Below are positions 43,619 to 52,863 of a stretch of 64,000 nt of DNA, one piece after another. Under the pieces are notes generated by a model. That model was not told where the DNA came from. It saw nothing but the letters and a program-made list of their open reading frames with translations, and ran no database searches. A program made the translations under genes and the position numbers. Location: NCBI RefSeq assembly GCF_003148765.1, contig NZ_QGGV01000002.1, forward strand, positions 496,001 through 560,000, given 5' to 3'. The stretch is from Silicimonas algicola. Lineage in GTDB: Bacteria; Pseudomonadota; Alphaproteobacteria; Rhodobacterales; Rhodobacteraceae. Position 1 is the stretch's first letter. Each line of letters begins with the position of its first letter.

Positions 43619-43930
43619 GCTGCACATGTCCCGTTTTCTGCCCCTCGCCGGTTGGAACCGACGTTGGAGTCACCTCTGTCCCCCAGGTGCACGAGTTTTA
43701 TGGCAGCAATGGTTAAGCGAAGAAACCGCGTAAGACGAAAATTAAGAACTGGGGCACGATATCGGCAGAATTCTGCCAACGCGGCCTTGTGGGGCGGTCT
43801 GCGGCAATTTTGTGATAGCCGCGTGTCTTCCGGGAGACAGGGCCCAGATCTTGCGGGATTGTGAATGGACACCCTCGAAGAACAGCAGGCATCAAAGACC
43901 TGTAACAGTGACCCAAACCCAGGACGCTCG
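43619..43930. promoter_or_regulatory. Divergent control region of two cell-wall genes, with palindrome
   Basis: This 312-bp gap is AT-richer than its surroundings, especially 43690-43770. It holds a perfect 14-bp palindrome GGCAGAATTCTGCC (43764-43777) near its centre and an ATGGTTAA (43709-43716; TTAACCAT on the minus strand) that resembles a CtrA half-site. No clear sigma70 hexamer pair stands out. A short ATG frame at 43865 is in frame with the transpeptidase but lacks a ribosome site. Operator roles are inference. Confidence 0.45.
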
Positions 43931-45541
43931 ATGACCGCAGCCCTTGCCGTCAGGACCTTCAGCCTGACATGCCTCCTCGCCCTTTCCCTGTCCGTTGCCG
44001 GCTGGATCCGTCCAGCCGACGCGCAGGTGACGGCCTTCGTGCAGGCGGTGGCCGAAGGTGCGGCGGCAGACCGCGACATCGCGGAGTTCTACCGCTCGAC
44101 CGGGTACGCAGCCCTTTGGACCGGCACCGACAGGACGTCGGCCAAGCGGCGCGAGGCCCTTCTCCGGGCCATCGAGGAGGCGCCGGCACACGGGCTGCCC
44201 GCCGCCGCCTACGATACCGCGGCATTGAAGGTCGGCCTGAGATCGGTCCGGTCGGAACGCGACCTCGGCCGCCTCGAGGTCGCGATGTCGAAGCTCTTTC
44301 TCACCTATGCGCGCGACGTGCAGACCGGAGTGCTGACGCCCGCGAAGGTGGATGCGGGCATCGTCCGGGAGGTGCCCTATCGCGACCGCAAGGGTTTGCT
44401 GTCGGCCTTCTCGAAATCCTCGCCCACGGGGTTTTTGCGTGCCCTGCCGCCGCAGAACCCGGAATACGTCCGCCTGATGAAGGCCAAGGTGGAATTCGAG
44501 CGGCTCGTCGCCCGCGGCGGCTGGGGGCCCGAGGTTGCCGCCTCGAAGCTGGAGCCGGGCCAGTCCGGACAGGCGGTCGTCGCCCTGCGGAACCGCCTGA
44601 TCGCCATGGGCTACCTCAAGCGTACCGCAACGACGACCTACGACGAGCGGATGCGCCAGGCTGTGGGTGCCTTCCAGGCCGAACACGGGCTCGACGTCGA
44701 CGGCGTTGTCGGACCCGGCACTCTGGCCGAGATCAACACGGGCGCGACGACGCGGCTGCACCAGATCATCGTCGCGATGGAGCGGGAGCGCTGGACCAAC
44801 ATGCCGCGCGGCAAGCGCCATATCCTGGTCAACATCCCCGATTTCCATGCGCAGGTGATCGACGACGGCAAGGTGACCTTCAAGACCCGCGCCGTGGTGG
44901 GGTCCGACGTGGCCGACCAGCGCACGCCCGAGTTTTCGGACATGATGGAGCACATGGTCATCAACCCGACCTGGAACGTGCCGCGCTCGATCGCGATCAA
45001 GGAATACCTGCCGCTTCTGCAGCGGAACCCCTACGCCGCCGGACACCTGCGGATCATCGACCGCCGGGGCCGGACGGTGCCGCGCGACGTGGTCGACTTC
45101 CGCCAGTTCAACGAGCGGACCTTTCCGTTCGACCTCAAGCAGCCGCCGTCGGACGGCAATGCGCTTGGCCTCGTCAAGTTCATGTTCCCGAACCGCTACA
45201 ACATCTACCTGCACGACACGCCGACGAAGAACCTCTTCGGCCGCGAGGCGCGCGCCTTCAGCCACGGCTGCATCCGGCTGGGGGACCCGTTCGACTTCGC
45301 CTACACGCTGCTGATGCCGCAGACGTCGGACCCCGTAGGCCTCTTCCAGTCGCAGCTCGCCACCGGACGCGAGACCATCGTGGAGCTCGAGGAGTATATC
45401 CCGGTCCACCTCATCTATCGTACAGCCATCGCGCCCGCGAAGGGCCGCATCCAGTTCCGCCGCGACATCTATGGCAGGGACGCGCGGATCTGGCAGGCGC
45501 TTCAGTCGGCCGGGGTTTCGTCCGGCGGGGTTCAGGGCTAA
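43931..45541 (+). CDS. L,D-transpeptidase with peptidoglycan-binding domain
   Basis: A 536-aa periplasmic enzyme that forms 3-3 peptidoglycan cross-links or attaches proteins to the wall. Order: signal peptide (1-31, cleaved near ADA-QV), an N-terminal scaffold domain of the YcbB/LdtD type, a PG_binding_1 domain (about 195-260, LRNRLIAMGYL; AVGAFQAEHGLDVDGVVGPGT), then the YkuD catalytic domain with SHGCIRLGD (Cys about 447). Domain order and length match YcbB. The start at 43931 gives the signal peptide and has AGGACG upstream. Confidence 0.93.
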   Translation: MTAALAVRTFSLTCLLALSLSVAGWIRPADAQVTAFVQAVAEGAAADRDIAEFYRSTGYAALWTGTDRTSAKRREALLRAIEEAPAHGLPAAAYDTAALKVGLRSVRSERDLGRLEVAMSKLFLTYARDVQTGVLTPAKVDAGIVREVPYRDRKGLLSAFSKSSPTGFLRALPPQNPEYVRLMKAKVEFERLVARGGWGPEVAASKLEPGQSGQAVVALRNRLIAMGYLKRTATTTYDERMRQAVGAFQAEHGLDVDGVVGPGTLAEINTGATTRLHQIIVAMERERWTNMPRGKRHILVNIPDFHAQVIDDGKVTFKTRAVVGSDVADQRTPEFSDMMEHMVINPTWNVPRSIAIKEYLPLLQRNPYAAGHLRIIDRRGRTVPRDVVDFRQFNERTFPFDLKQPPSDGNALGLVKFMFPNRYNIYLHDTPTKNLFGREARAFSHGCIRLGDPFDFAYTLLMPQTSDPVGLFQSQLATGRETIVELEEYIPVHLIYRTAIAPAKGRIQFRRDIYGRDARIWQALQSAGVSSGGVQG

Positions 45542-45566
45542 GTCTGAGCCCTGAAAGGGGCCAAGG

Positions 45567-46658
45567 ATGCGCTTTACCATCGGGGACATCGCGGCTGCAC
45601 TCGGCGCCACCGCCTTCGGAGACGCCGAGCTTTCCGTGGCCGGCGCGGCGGAGCCGGCCTCTGCCGGACCGGACGATCTTGCCCTGGCGATGGACCCGAA
45701 ATACGCCGAGGGCCTGTCGCAGGGCCGCGCGCGCGCCGCCATCGTCTGGGACGGCGCCGACTGGCAGGCGCTCGGGCTCGAGGCCGCCATCGTCGTGCCA
45801 CGCCCGCGTTACGCCATGTCGGGCCTGACCCGTCTGATGGATCCGGGCCCCGAGATCGCGCCCGGCATCCACGCCAGCGCCGTCGTCGATCCAACGGCCG
45901 AGGTGGGCGAGGGCGCCGCCATCGGACCCTTCGTGGTCATCGGACCCCGGGCGCGGATAGGGGCAGGGGCGCGCATCGCCTCCCACGCCTCCATCGCCGA
46001 AGACGCCGTCATCGGCGATCACGCGCTGATCCATTCGGGCGTGCGCATCGGCGCGCGCGTCCGCATCGGGGCGCGTTTCATCGCGCAGCCTGGCGCGGTC
46101 GTGGGAGCCGACGGCTTCAGCTTCGTTACCCCCGAGAAGAGCCGCGTCGAGGAGGCGCGCCATGCCCGGGGCCAGGAGGTCGGCGCCAGGAACGCGGCCT
46201 GGACGCGCATCCATTCGCTCGGCACCGTCGAGATCGGCGACGACGTCGAGGTCGGCGCGAATTCGACCATCGACCGGGGTACGATCCGCGCCACGCGCGT
46301 CGGCGACCGCAGCAAGCTCGACAACCTCGTCCACCTTGGCCACAACGTCGTCGTGGGCGAGGACTGCCTGCTCTGCGGCCAGACCGGGATCGCCGGGTCG
46401 ACGGTGATCGGCAACCGCGTCGTCCTCGGCGGACAGGTCGGCGTGACGGACAACATCTTCATCGGTGACGACGTGGTCGCGGGCGGTGGCACCAAGATCC
46501 TGTCGAAGACGCCGGCGGGCCGCGTCATCCTCGGCTATCCCGCGATGAAGATGGAGCAATACCTTGAGGCGAGCCGGAACTGGCGCCGTCTTCCACGGCT
46601 CTTCGAGGACGTGCGTGCGCTGAAGAATCCGGTTTCCTTGAGGGACGAGGACGACTAA
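45567..46658 (+). CDS. lpxD: UDP-3-O-acylglucosamine N-acyltransferase LpxD
   Basis: A 363-aa trimeric enzyme adding the second hydroxyacyl chain, from acyl-ACP, in lipid A synthesis. The N-terminal uridine-binding domain (1-100) precedes a left-handed beta-helix of hexapeptide repeats (IGPFVVIGPRARIGAGARI; TRVGDRSKLDNLVHLGHNVVVG). The catalytic His is in HLGHNV and NxxID-like NSTIDRGTI is present. The ATG is 25 nt after the transpeptidase stop with AAGG upstream. An acyl carrier protein and ketoacyl synthase follow, suggesting a dedicated acyl supply. Confidence 0.95.
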   Translation: MRFTIGDIAAALGATAFGDAELSVAGAAEPASAGPDDLALAMDPKYAEGLSQGRARAAIVWDGADWQALGLEAAIVVPRPRYAMSGLTRLMDPGPEIAPGIHASAVVDPTAEVGEGAAIGPFVVIGPRARIGAGARIASHASIAEDAVIGDHALIHSGVRIGARVRIGARFIAQPGAVVGADGFSFVTPEKSRVEEARHARGQEVGARNAAWTRIHSLGTVEIGDDVEVGANSTIDRGTIRATRVGDRSKLDNLVHLGHNVVVGEDCLLCGQTGIAGSTVIGNRVVLGGQVGVTDNIFIGDDVVAGGGTKILSKTPAGRVILGYPAMKMEQYLEASRNWRRLPRLFEDVRALKNPVSLRDEDD

Positions 46659-46690
46659 ACAGCGGCCTAACAGCCGCAAAGGGCACCGGG

Positions 46691-46957
46691 ATGAGCGAGC
46701 ACGTCAGGCAAAAGGTTGTCGGGATCGTCGCCGAGCAGGCGGTGCTGCAGCCGTCGGACATCAGGATGGACCAATCCCTCGAGGACCTTGGTATCGACAG
46801 CATGGCGCTCGTCGAGGCGATCTTCTCGATCGAGGAGGCTTTCGACATCCAGGTTCCCTTCAACGCGAACGAGCCCGACAAGTCCGAATTCGACATCTCG
46901 TCGGTCGGGGCCATCGTGGCCGCGGTCGAGCGTCTCGTGGCCGAGCAGTCGGGCTGA
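46691..46957 (+). CDS. Acyl carrier protein, specialised
   Basis: An 88-aa phosphopantetheine-binding carrier protein. The attachment serine is Ser37 in LGIDSMALVEAIF; the rest is a four-helix acidic fold (SIEEAFDIQVPF). It is distinct from the canonical housekeeping AcpP (DSLD/TVELVM form), as DSMALVEA shows. Located between lpxD and a FabF-like gene, with its stop directly abutting the synthase start. By analogy with rhizobial AcpXL it could carry acyl chains destined for lipid A; this is inference. Confidence 0.88.
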   Translation: MSEHVRQKVVGIVAEQAVLQPSDIRMDQSLEDLGIDSMALVEAIFSIEEAFDIQVPFNANEPDKSEFDISSVGAIVAAVERLVAEQSG

Positions 46958-48166
46958 ATGCGGCGCGTCGTCATCACCGGCGCGGGCACCATCAATCCGC
47001 TCGGCCATTCTGTCTCCGAAACCTTCGAGGCGTTCCGCGAGGGTCGCTGCGGGATCGGCGAGCTGGACATACGCGACGTCGACCGCCTGTCCATCCGTAT
47101 CGGCGGCCAGGTCAAGGGGTATGACCCCGAGACGCGGTTCAACCGTCAGCAGCTTGCCCTCTACGACCGCTTCACCCAGTTCACGCTGATTGCCGGCGAA
47201 GAGGCGATCCGCCAGTCGGGGCTCGAGTTCTCCGGCCATCTCGCCGCCGAGGCGGGCGTCGTGCTCGGTACGTCGGGCGGGGGTCTCAACACTCAGGACG
47301 AGAACTACCGCGTCGTCTACGAGGAAGGGAAGAACCGCGTTCACCCCTTCGTCGTGCCGAAGCTGATGAACAACGCCGCTGCAAGCCATCTTTCGATGAC
47401 CTTCAACCTGAAGGGCCCGTCCTTTACGGTCGCCACCGCCTGCGCGTCGTCGAACCATGCCATGGGTCAGGCCTTCTGGCTGATCCGGGGCGGGGCCGCG
47501 ACGGTGATGATCACCGGCGGGTCGGAGTCCATGCTGTGCTTCGGCGGCGTGAAGGCCTGGGAGGGCCTGCGCGTCATGTCCAAGGACGCCTGCCGCCCGT
47601 TCAGCGCGAACCGCAACGGCATGGTCCAGGGCGAGGGCGCAGGTGTCTTCGTGTTCGAGGAATACGAGCACGCCAAGGCGAGGGGCGCCACGATCCTGGC
47701 TGAAGTCGTCGGCTTCTCGATGACCTCCGACGCCGAGGACATAGTGATGCCGTCCACACAGGGTGCGGCGCGCGCCATCCAGGGCGCGCTGAAGGATGCG
47801 GGCATCCCGGCAGAGAAGGTCGGCTACATCAACGCTCACGGCACCGGGACCGCAGCCAACGACAAGACCGAATGCGCCGCCGTGGCGCGGGTCTTCGGCC
47901 ACCATGCAGACCGGGTGATGATCTCGTCCACGAAGTCGATGCACGGCCACCTGATCGGCGGCACCGGTGCGGTCGAGCTTCTGGCCTGCATCATGGCGCT
48001 GAAGGACGGGGTCATCGCGCCCACCATCGGCTATGAGGAGCCGGATCCGGAATGCGCGCTGGATGTGGTGCCGAACGTCGCGCGCGACGCGAAGGTCGAC
48101 TATGTCCTGTCGAACGCCTTCGCCTTCGGCGGTTCGAACGCCGTGATCGCGCTGAAGCGCGCCTGA
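46958..48166 (+). CDS. Beta-ketoacyl-ACP synthase, FabF type
   Basis: A 402-aa condensing enzyme. Start MRRVVITGAGTINPLGHSV; nucleophile Cys162 in TACASSNHA; the two His in NAHGTGT (about 296) and KSMHGHLIGG (about 330) complete the Cys-His-His triad of elongating synthases. It follows the ACP gene directly and probably extends acyl chains on it. Compared with housekeeping FabF, its inserts and the FVVPKLMNNAAA segment look typical, so a second copy elsewhere is likely. The 3' end faces the convergent ZntB-like gene 4 nt away. Confidence 0.92.
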   Translation: MRRVVITGAGTINPLGHSVSETFEAFREGRCGIGELDIRDVDRLSIRIGGQVKGYDPETRFNRQQLALYDRFTQFTLIAGEEAIRQSGLEFSGHLAAEAGVVLGTSGGGLNTQDENYRVVYEEGKNRVHPFVVPKLMNNAAASHLSMTFNLKGPSFTVATACASSNHAMGQAFWLIRGGAATVMITGGSESMLCFGGVKAWEGLRVMSKDACRPFSANRNGMVQGEGAGVFVFEEYEHAKARGATILAEVVGFSMTSDAEDIVMPSTQGAARAIQGALKDAGIPAEKVGYINAHGTGTAANDKTECAAVARVFGHHADRVMISSTKSMHGHLIGGTGAVELLACIMALKDGVIAPTIGYEEPDPECALDVVPNVARDAKVDYVLSNAFAFGGSNAVIALKRA

Positions 48167-48170
48167 CGGC

Positions 48171-49148
48171 TCAGCGACCGAACCCGGTCCGCCGGATCCA
48201 CAGGTAGAGACCGCCCGCCAGCACCAGCATTCCCCCGCTCAACGCCCAGAAGGCCCAGGAACGATCGGCGAAGGGGATGCCCGCGACGTTCACGCCCAGA
48301 AGGCCCGTCACGAGTGTCAGCGGCAGGAAGATCACCGAGATCACGGCCAGAAGCAGCATCCGCCGGTTCAGATCCTCGGACCGGCGGTCGAGGATCTGCT
48401 CGTGGACGACCTGCGCCCGGTCGCGGATCGCGTCGAGGTCCTCGCCCAGTCGCACCACACGCTCGGTGGCCTCGCGCAGGCGGATGCGGTCGCGCTGCGT
48501 CAGCCAGGCCACGTCCTCGATCTGCATGGTCGAGAGCGCGTCCTTCTGGGGCACCATGAAGCGGCGCAGCAGGATGGCGGCGCGCCGGATGCGCGACAGC
48601 TCGGGTCTCAGGTTGTCGGTCTGGGGCTCGTCGACGGCCTCCTCCAGCGCGTCGATGTCCTCGTTCAGCGACGCCACCGACGGCTCGGCCCTGTCGGCGA
48701 GCCTCAGCGCCAGCTTGGAGGCGAAATCGCCGGGCGAGACCGGCCCCTGGCCCCGCTCGATGGCGTCGAGCACGTCCTGCATCGCCAGAAGCGGTCTGAG
48801 CCACACTCCGACGACGCGGGCCGCCGTCAGCCACAGGCGGACCGAGACCATGTCCTCGGGTTCTTCGGAGGGGTCGAGGTTCACGCCGCGCAGGTTGAGA
48901 AGGATGCCCTCGCCGTGGACCGTGCAGCGGGGCCGCGTCTCTTCGGCCGTCAGCGCCGCTAGCACCTCGGGGTCGAGCCCGAGACCGGAGAGGATCGCAG
49001 GCGTCGCCTCGGCGTCGCGGCGCAGGTGGACCCAGTGAAAGCCCGCGCCTTCGGTCGCCGACAGCGGAGGTTCGGCATGGCCGCTTCCCCTTCCGTCGAG
49101 GTGGAGCGAGATCAGGTCGGGCAGGGTGGGCTTCAACGGATCGGGCAT
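48171..49148 (-). CDS. CorA/ZntB-family metal transporter
   Basis: A 325-aa membrane transporter. A large cytoplasmic domain (1-260) with long helices ends in two C-terminal transmembrane segments (about 266-288, 298-318). The loop between them, where CorA has GMN, reads GVN (TGLLGVNVAGIP); ZntB proteins carry such variants, so zinc or another divalent cation is more likely than Mg2+. The ATG at 49148 is 4 nt beyond the PhzF stop; a TTG at 49163 would overlap it. Distal gene of the minus-strand series. Confidence 0.87.
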   Translation of the reverse strand: MPDPLKPTLPDLISLHLDGRGSGHAEPPLSATEGAGFHWVHLRRDAEATPAILSGLGLDPEVLAALTAEETRPRCTVHGEGILLNLRGVNLDPSEEPEDMVSVRLWLTAARVVGVWLRPLLAMQDVLDAIERGQGPVSPGDFASKLALRLADRAEPSVASLNEDIDALEEAVDEPQTDNLRPELSRIRRAAILLRRFMVPQKDALSTMQIEDVAWLTQRDRIRLREATERVVRLGEDLDAIRDRAQVVHEQILDRRSEDLNRRMLLLAVISVIFLPLTLVTGLLGVNVAGIPFADRSWAFWALSGGMLVLAGGLYLWIRRTGFGR

Positions 49149-49152
49149 GACG

Positions 49153-50013
49153 TCAGACAGCAATCCGCCCCTCCATGACGCGCACCGCGCGGCCCGAGAC
49201 GGCGACTTCGACTGGCGCGCCGCCTTCGACCGTCACCTCGGTCAGGATCAGGCTCGGGCGCCCCATCTCGACACCCTGGACGATCTCGAAGTGCTGCGAG
49301 CGGCCGTCGAGCCTGCCGAGATAGGCCGTCAGCGCGGCGGCGGCGCTTCCGGTCGCCGGGTCCTCCATGACGCCGCCGAGGGGAGCGAACATCCGGGCGC
49401 GGATCGACGGGCCGTCGCGAAGGTAGACGAGCAGACCAAGCCGCTCCGCCTCCTCGCCCGCCGCGCGCCGGAACGCGTCGAGGTCCGGATAGGCGGCGAC
49501 CAGATCGGCGTCCCCGCCCAACTCGGCGAGAAGAAACGGCAGCCCCACGCCCGCCACCTCGGGCGGGTGGCGGTCGATGCGCACGGACGTCTGCGCCAGA
49601 CCCACCATACCCGCGACTGCCGCGGCGTTGGGTCCGGGCGAGGTCGACAGCGGCACGCGCGTCGTGAAGCGCGCCACGCCGTCGCGGACGGTCACCGGGA
49701 TCGGACCCACGCCAAGCTCGAGCACCATGTCGTCGCCCGCCCGTCCGGCCTCGTGCAGCGCAAGGGCCGTGCCGACGGTCGGGTGGCCGGCGAAGGGCAG
49801 CTCCATCGTCGGCGTGAAGATGCGGACCTTCGCGTCGCGCGCCGGATCCTCGGGCGGCAGGACGAACGTCGTCTCGGAATAGCCGAACTCGCGCGCGACG
49901 GTCTGGAACATCGCCTCGGGCACCTTTGTAGCGTCGATGACGACGGCCAGGGGATTGCCGCCGAAGCGGCGGTCGGTGAAGACGTCGTAGGTGACGAAGG
50001 GCGCTTCGGTCAT
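49153..50013 (-). CDS. PhzF-family isomerase
   Basis: A 286-aa protein of the diaminopimelate-epimerase-like fold. It has two similar lobes: the first with [14 protein letters not shown] and the catalytic-Glu segment [11 protein letters not shown] (Glu about 46), the second with [21 protein letters not shown]. Family members include PhzF of phenazine synthesis, but most are of unknown substrate, and no phenazine genes occur here. The gap to the antiporter gene upstream is only 4 nt, so the two are probably cotranscribed. Confidence 0.9.
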   Translation of the reverse strand: MTEAPFVTYDVFTDRRFGGNPLAVVIDATKVPEAMFQTVAREFGYSETTFVLPPEDPARDAKVRIFTPTMELPFAGHPTVGTALALHEAGRAGDDMVLELGVGPIPVTVRDGVARFTTRVPLSTSPGPNAAAVAGMVGLAQTSVRIDRHPPEVAGVGLPFLLAELGGDADLVAAYPDLDAFRRAAGEEAERLGLLVYLRDGPSIRARMFAPLGGVMEDPATGSAAAALTAYLGRLDGRSQHFEIVQGVEMGRPSLILTEVTVEGGAPVEVAVSGRAVRVMEGRIAV

Positions 50014-50017
50014 GGGC

Positions 50018-51289
50018 TCACACGAGGTCCGGTTCGCGCCCGACCCGGTTCGCGACGCTCGTGACGGTCAGGCCCTGGATGATGATCGAGAAGACGACGA
50101 CCATGTAGGTCGAGGTGAGGATGAGGGGTTTCCACTCGCTGTCCGGCAGCGACAGGGCCAACGCCACCGAGATCCCGCCCTTGAGCCCGCCCCAGGTCAT
50201 GATGCGGACGGTTCCGGTCGAGAAGCCCCGGAAGGGCTTGAGAAGGAAGACCGGGACGGCCACAGCCGCCAGCCGCGCGCCAAGGGCGAGGATGATCGCG
50301 GCGAGGCCGGTCTGGAACGCGGGCCAGTCGAAGGTGACGGCGAAGACCTCGACGCCGATCAGCATGAAAAGAACCGCGTTCAGGATCTCGTCGATCAGTT
50401 TCCAGAAGGCGTCGACGTACTTTCGCGTCTCCTCGCTCATGCCTTTCGACGAACCGACGTCGCCGATGAGAAGTCCAGCGCAGACCGCCATGATCGGCGC
50501 CGAGACATGCAGGAAGACGGCCAGCTGGTAGCCGCCGAAGGCAAGCGCCAGCGTCAGCAGCACCTCGAGCGAATAGTCGTCGATCCGCCGCATGAGCCGG
50601 AACGTCAGGTAGCCGAGTACGAGACCGAGCGCCGCTCCGCCCGCCGCTTCCTGGAAGAACAGTTCGGCCGCCCCCCGGATGACCGAGCCTTCGGGTCCGT
50701 GCGCCTCGCTGCCGTGCGAGCCTGCGACCGGAAAGGCGATGCCGACGAGGACAAGAAAGACGACGTAGCCCACGCCATCGTTGAAAAGGCTCTCGCCCGC
50801 GATCTTGGTCTCGAGCGTCTTCGGCAGCGACGCCTCCCGCAGGACGCCGAGGACGGCAACCGGGTCGGTCGGCGAGATGAGAGCGCCGAAGACCAGCGCC
50901 ACGAGGAAGGGCATGCCCGTCAGCCAGGAAAACCCCGCGCCGACGATCAGCGTCGAAATCCCGACGCCCATGGTCGCCATCAGCGCGACCACCTTCCACT
51001 CGGCCCGCAGGTCGCTCAGCTTGACGTGAAGCGCGCCGGCGAACAGCAGAAGCCCCAGCATTCCCTCGAGCAGCGCGTCCGAAAAGTCGATCCCGCCGAC
51101 GAGACGACGGACCTCGTCGTCCACCGTGAATCCCTGCACCAGGACGTCGAGCAGAAGGATGACAAGAGACGCCGCAAGCGAGACGACGAGGATGCCGATG
51201 GATGAGGGAAGACGCAGGAACAGATAGTTCACCGCGCCGAAAAGGGCCGCGAGGACGATGAGAAGGGACGTGAGCTGCAACAGGTCCAT
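50018..51289 (-). CDS. CPA1-family Na+/H+ antiporter
   Basis: A 423-aa transporter with 12-13 predicted helices and no large soluble tail. The conserved NhaP-type sites are visible: ISPTDPVAVLGVLR (TM5 region), ESLFNDGVGYVVFLVL with the ion-binding Asp, and TWGGLKGGISVALALSLP in place of the usual RGG. It starts at ATG 51289 after a GGGGGG run. It differs from the antiporter at 29.6-31.4 kb, which carries an RCK-like domain. Confidence 0.9.
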   Translation of the reverse strand: MDLLQLTSLLIVLAALFGAVNYLFLRLPSSIGILVVSLAASLVILLLDVLVQGFTVDDEVRRLVGGIDFSDALLEGMLGLLLFAGALHVKLSDLRAEWKVVALMATMGVGISTLIVGAGFSWLTGMPFLVALVFGALISPTDPVAVLGVLREASLPKTLETKIAGESLFNDGVGYVVFLVLVGIAFPVAGSHGSEAHGPEGSVIRGAAELFFQEAAGGAALGLVLGYLTFRLMRRIDDYSLEVLLTLALAFGGYQLAVFLHVSAPIMAVCAGLLIGDVGSSKGMSEETRKYVDAFWKLIDEILNAVLFMLIGVEVFAVTFDWPAFQTGLAAIILALGARLAAVAVPVFLLKPFRGFSTGTVRIMTWGGLKGGISVALALSLPDSEWKPLILTSTYMVVVFSIIIQGLTVTSVANRVGREPDLV

Positions 51290-51332
51290 GCCCCCCCAAT
51301 AGCACAGGGGAGAGGACCTGCCAGCGAAACGA

Positions 51333-52760
51333 TCAGGTGCCGCAGAAGGTGCGGGGCACGACTTCCTCTTCCGTCGGGGCGCGCGCGAGGTCGGCGTCGT
51401 CCGGATCGGGATCGAAGGGACGGGCGAGCGCGCGATTGAGCCGCTCGAAGGGGCCGATGTCTCCGGCGACGCCGGCGCGGATGGCCTCCTCGATCCGGTG
51501 CGTGCGCGGGATCAGCGCCGGATTCGCCTGCCGCATCGCAGGGGCACGATCCTCCGGCGTGGTTCCCTCGCGCGCAAGCCGGGTGCGCCAGTCGCGCTCC
51601 CAGACGTCGAACGCGGCGGGGTCGAGAACTTCATCCCGGGCCAGAGGCGTGCCGAGCGCGCGGAAGGCATTGGTGAAATCCGCGCGTCCCGTGGCCATCA
51701 GGTCGAGAAGACCGTGGATCAGCGCGCCGTCTTCCTCGTCGTCTCCATCGCCCAACCCGATCTTGGCCCGGAACAGCCGCAGCCATTCGGCCTGGAACAC
51801 CGGCGCGAAGCCGTCGAGCGCCCCTTGCGCCGCGCCCACGTCGTCGATGAGCGGCATCAGCGCCTGACCCAGTTGCGCGAGGTTCCACAGCGCCATCTCG
51901 GGCTGGCGGGCATAGGCATAGCGGCCCTGGCTGTCGATGGACGAGAAGACCCGCAACGGGTGATAGGTGTCGACGAAGGCGCAGGGGCCATAGTCGATGG
52001 TCTCGCCCGAGAGGGTCATGTTGTCGGTGTTCATCACGCCGTGGATGAAGCCGAGCGACAGCCAGCACGCGATCAGCCGGGCCTGACGCTCGACGACGCC
52101 CTGAAAGAGATCGAGCGCGCCGTCCGCTCCGGGATAATGCCGCGCGATGGCATGCGCGACGAGCGCCTCGAGACCCTCGCGGTCGTCCTTCGCGGCGAAG
52201 TACTGGACGGTGCCGACCCGCAGGTGGCTCGACGCCACGCGGGTCAGGACCGCGCCCGGAAGCGGCGCTTCGCGCATGACCGCCTCGCCGGTCAGCACGG
52301 CCGCCAGCGCGCGTGTCGTCGGCACGCCGAGCGCGGCCATCGCTTCGGACACGACGTATTCGCGCATCACCGGCCCGAGCCACGCCCGTCCGTCGCCCCG
52401 CCGGCTGAAGCGCGTCGGGCCGGATCCCTTCAGCTGGATGTCGAAGCGTGCGCCATCGGGCGCCACCACCTCGCCCAGAAGGATCGCGCGCCCGTCGCCC
52501 AGTTGCGGCACGAAGCCGCCGAACTGGTGCCCCGCATAGGCCTGCGCGATCGGCTCGGCGCCGTCGGGAACCGAATTGCCCGCCAGCGCCTGAAGACCCT
52601 CGATCGAGGCCAGCGCATCGGCGTCGAGGCCGAGTCGCGCGGCCAGCGGACGGTTCAGGGCAACAAGGACCGGGGCGGCGACAGGCGTCGGCGCGAGGCG
52701 TTCGTAGAACCGCTCGGGCAGCCGCGCATAGGAGTTGTCAAAGGGCAGATCGAGGCTCAT
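51333..52760 (-). CDS. selO: Protein adenylyltransferase SelO
   Basis: A 475-aa pseudokinase-fold enzyme (YdiU/SelO) that transfers AMP from ATP to hydroxyl residues of proteins, linked to redox stress. Recognisable segments: [42 protein letters not shown] (nucleotide loop), and [22 protein letters not shown] holding the metal Asn and Asp. The C-terminus ends RTFCGT; that Cys is the position of selenocysteine in animal SelO. Some 40 nt separate its stop from the antiporter start downstream. Confidence 0.95.
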   Translation of the reverse strand: MSLDLPFDNSYARLPERFYERLAPTPVAAPVLVALNRPLAARLGLDADALASIEGLQALAGNSVPDGAEPIAQAYAGHQFGGFVPQLGDGRAILLGEVVAPDGARFDIQLKGSGPTRFSRRGDGRAWLGPVMREYVVSEAMAALGVPTTRALAAVLTGEAVMREAPLPGAVLTRVASSHLRVGTVQYFAAKDDREGLEALVAHAIARHYPGADGALDLFQGVVERQARLIACWLSLGFIHGVMNTDNMTLSGETIDYGPCAFVDTYHPLRVFSSIDSQGRYAYARQPEMALWNLAQLGQALMPLIDDVGAAQGALDGFAPVFQAEWLRLFRAKIGLGDGDDEEDGALIHGLLDLMATGRADFTNAFRALGTPLARDEVLDPAAFDVWERDWRTRLAREGTTPEDRAPAMRQANPALIPRTHRIEEAIRAGVAGDIGPFERLNRALARPFDPDPDDADLARAPTEEEVVPRTFCGT

Positions 52761-52831
52761 GCCCCCTATCTAGGGAGCCTCGGTCGAGATTCCCACGCCC
52801 TTCATCTTGCGCGAAGTACGCCGGGGGTGAA

Positions 52832-52863
52832 CTGGCCGCAGGCCAGGAGGGGGCAGCGCCCCC
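52832..52863 (-). terminator. Double hairpin after GNAT gene
   Basis: Reading the minus strand, the GNAT stop codon is followed at once by GGGGGC-GCT-GCCCCC and then by CTGGCC-TGC-GGCCAG. Two adjacent GC-rich stem-loops of this form recur, as I recall, between genes in Rhodobacteraceae genomes. Probably a terminator or REP-like element; only this copy was noticed in the window. Confidence 0.55.

Noticed and set aside
43709-43716. ATGGTTAA as a CtrA site before the cell-wall genes
   Set aside because: Only one half-site matches; the partner TTAA at 7-nt spacing is missing, so it is mentioned but not called as a site.
43892-45790. 632-aa minus-strand open frame opposite the L,D-transpeptidase
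   Set aside because: Antisense shadow; the plus strand has signal peptide, PG-binding and YkuD motifs.
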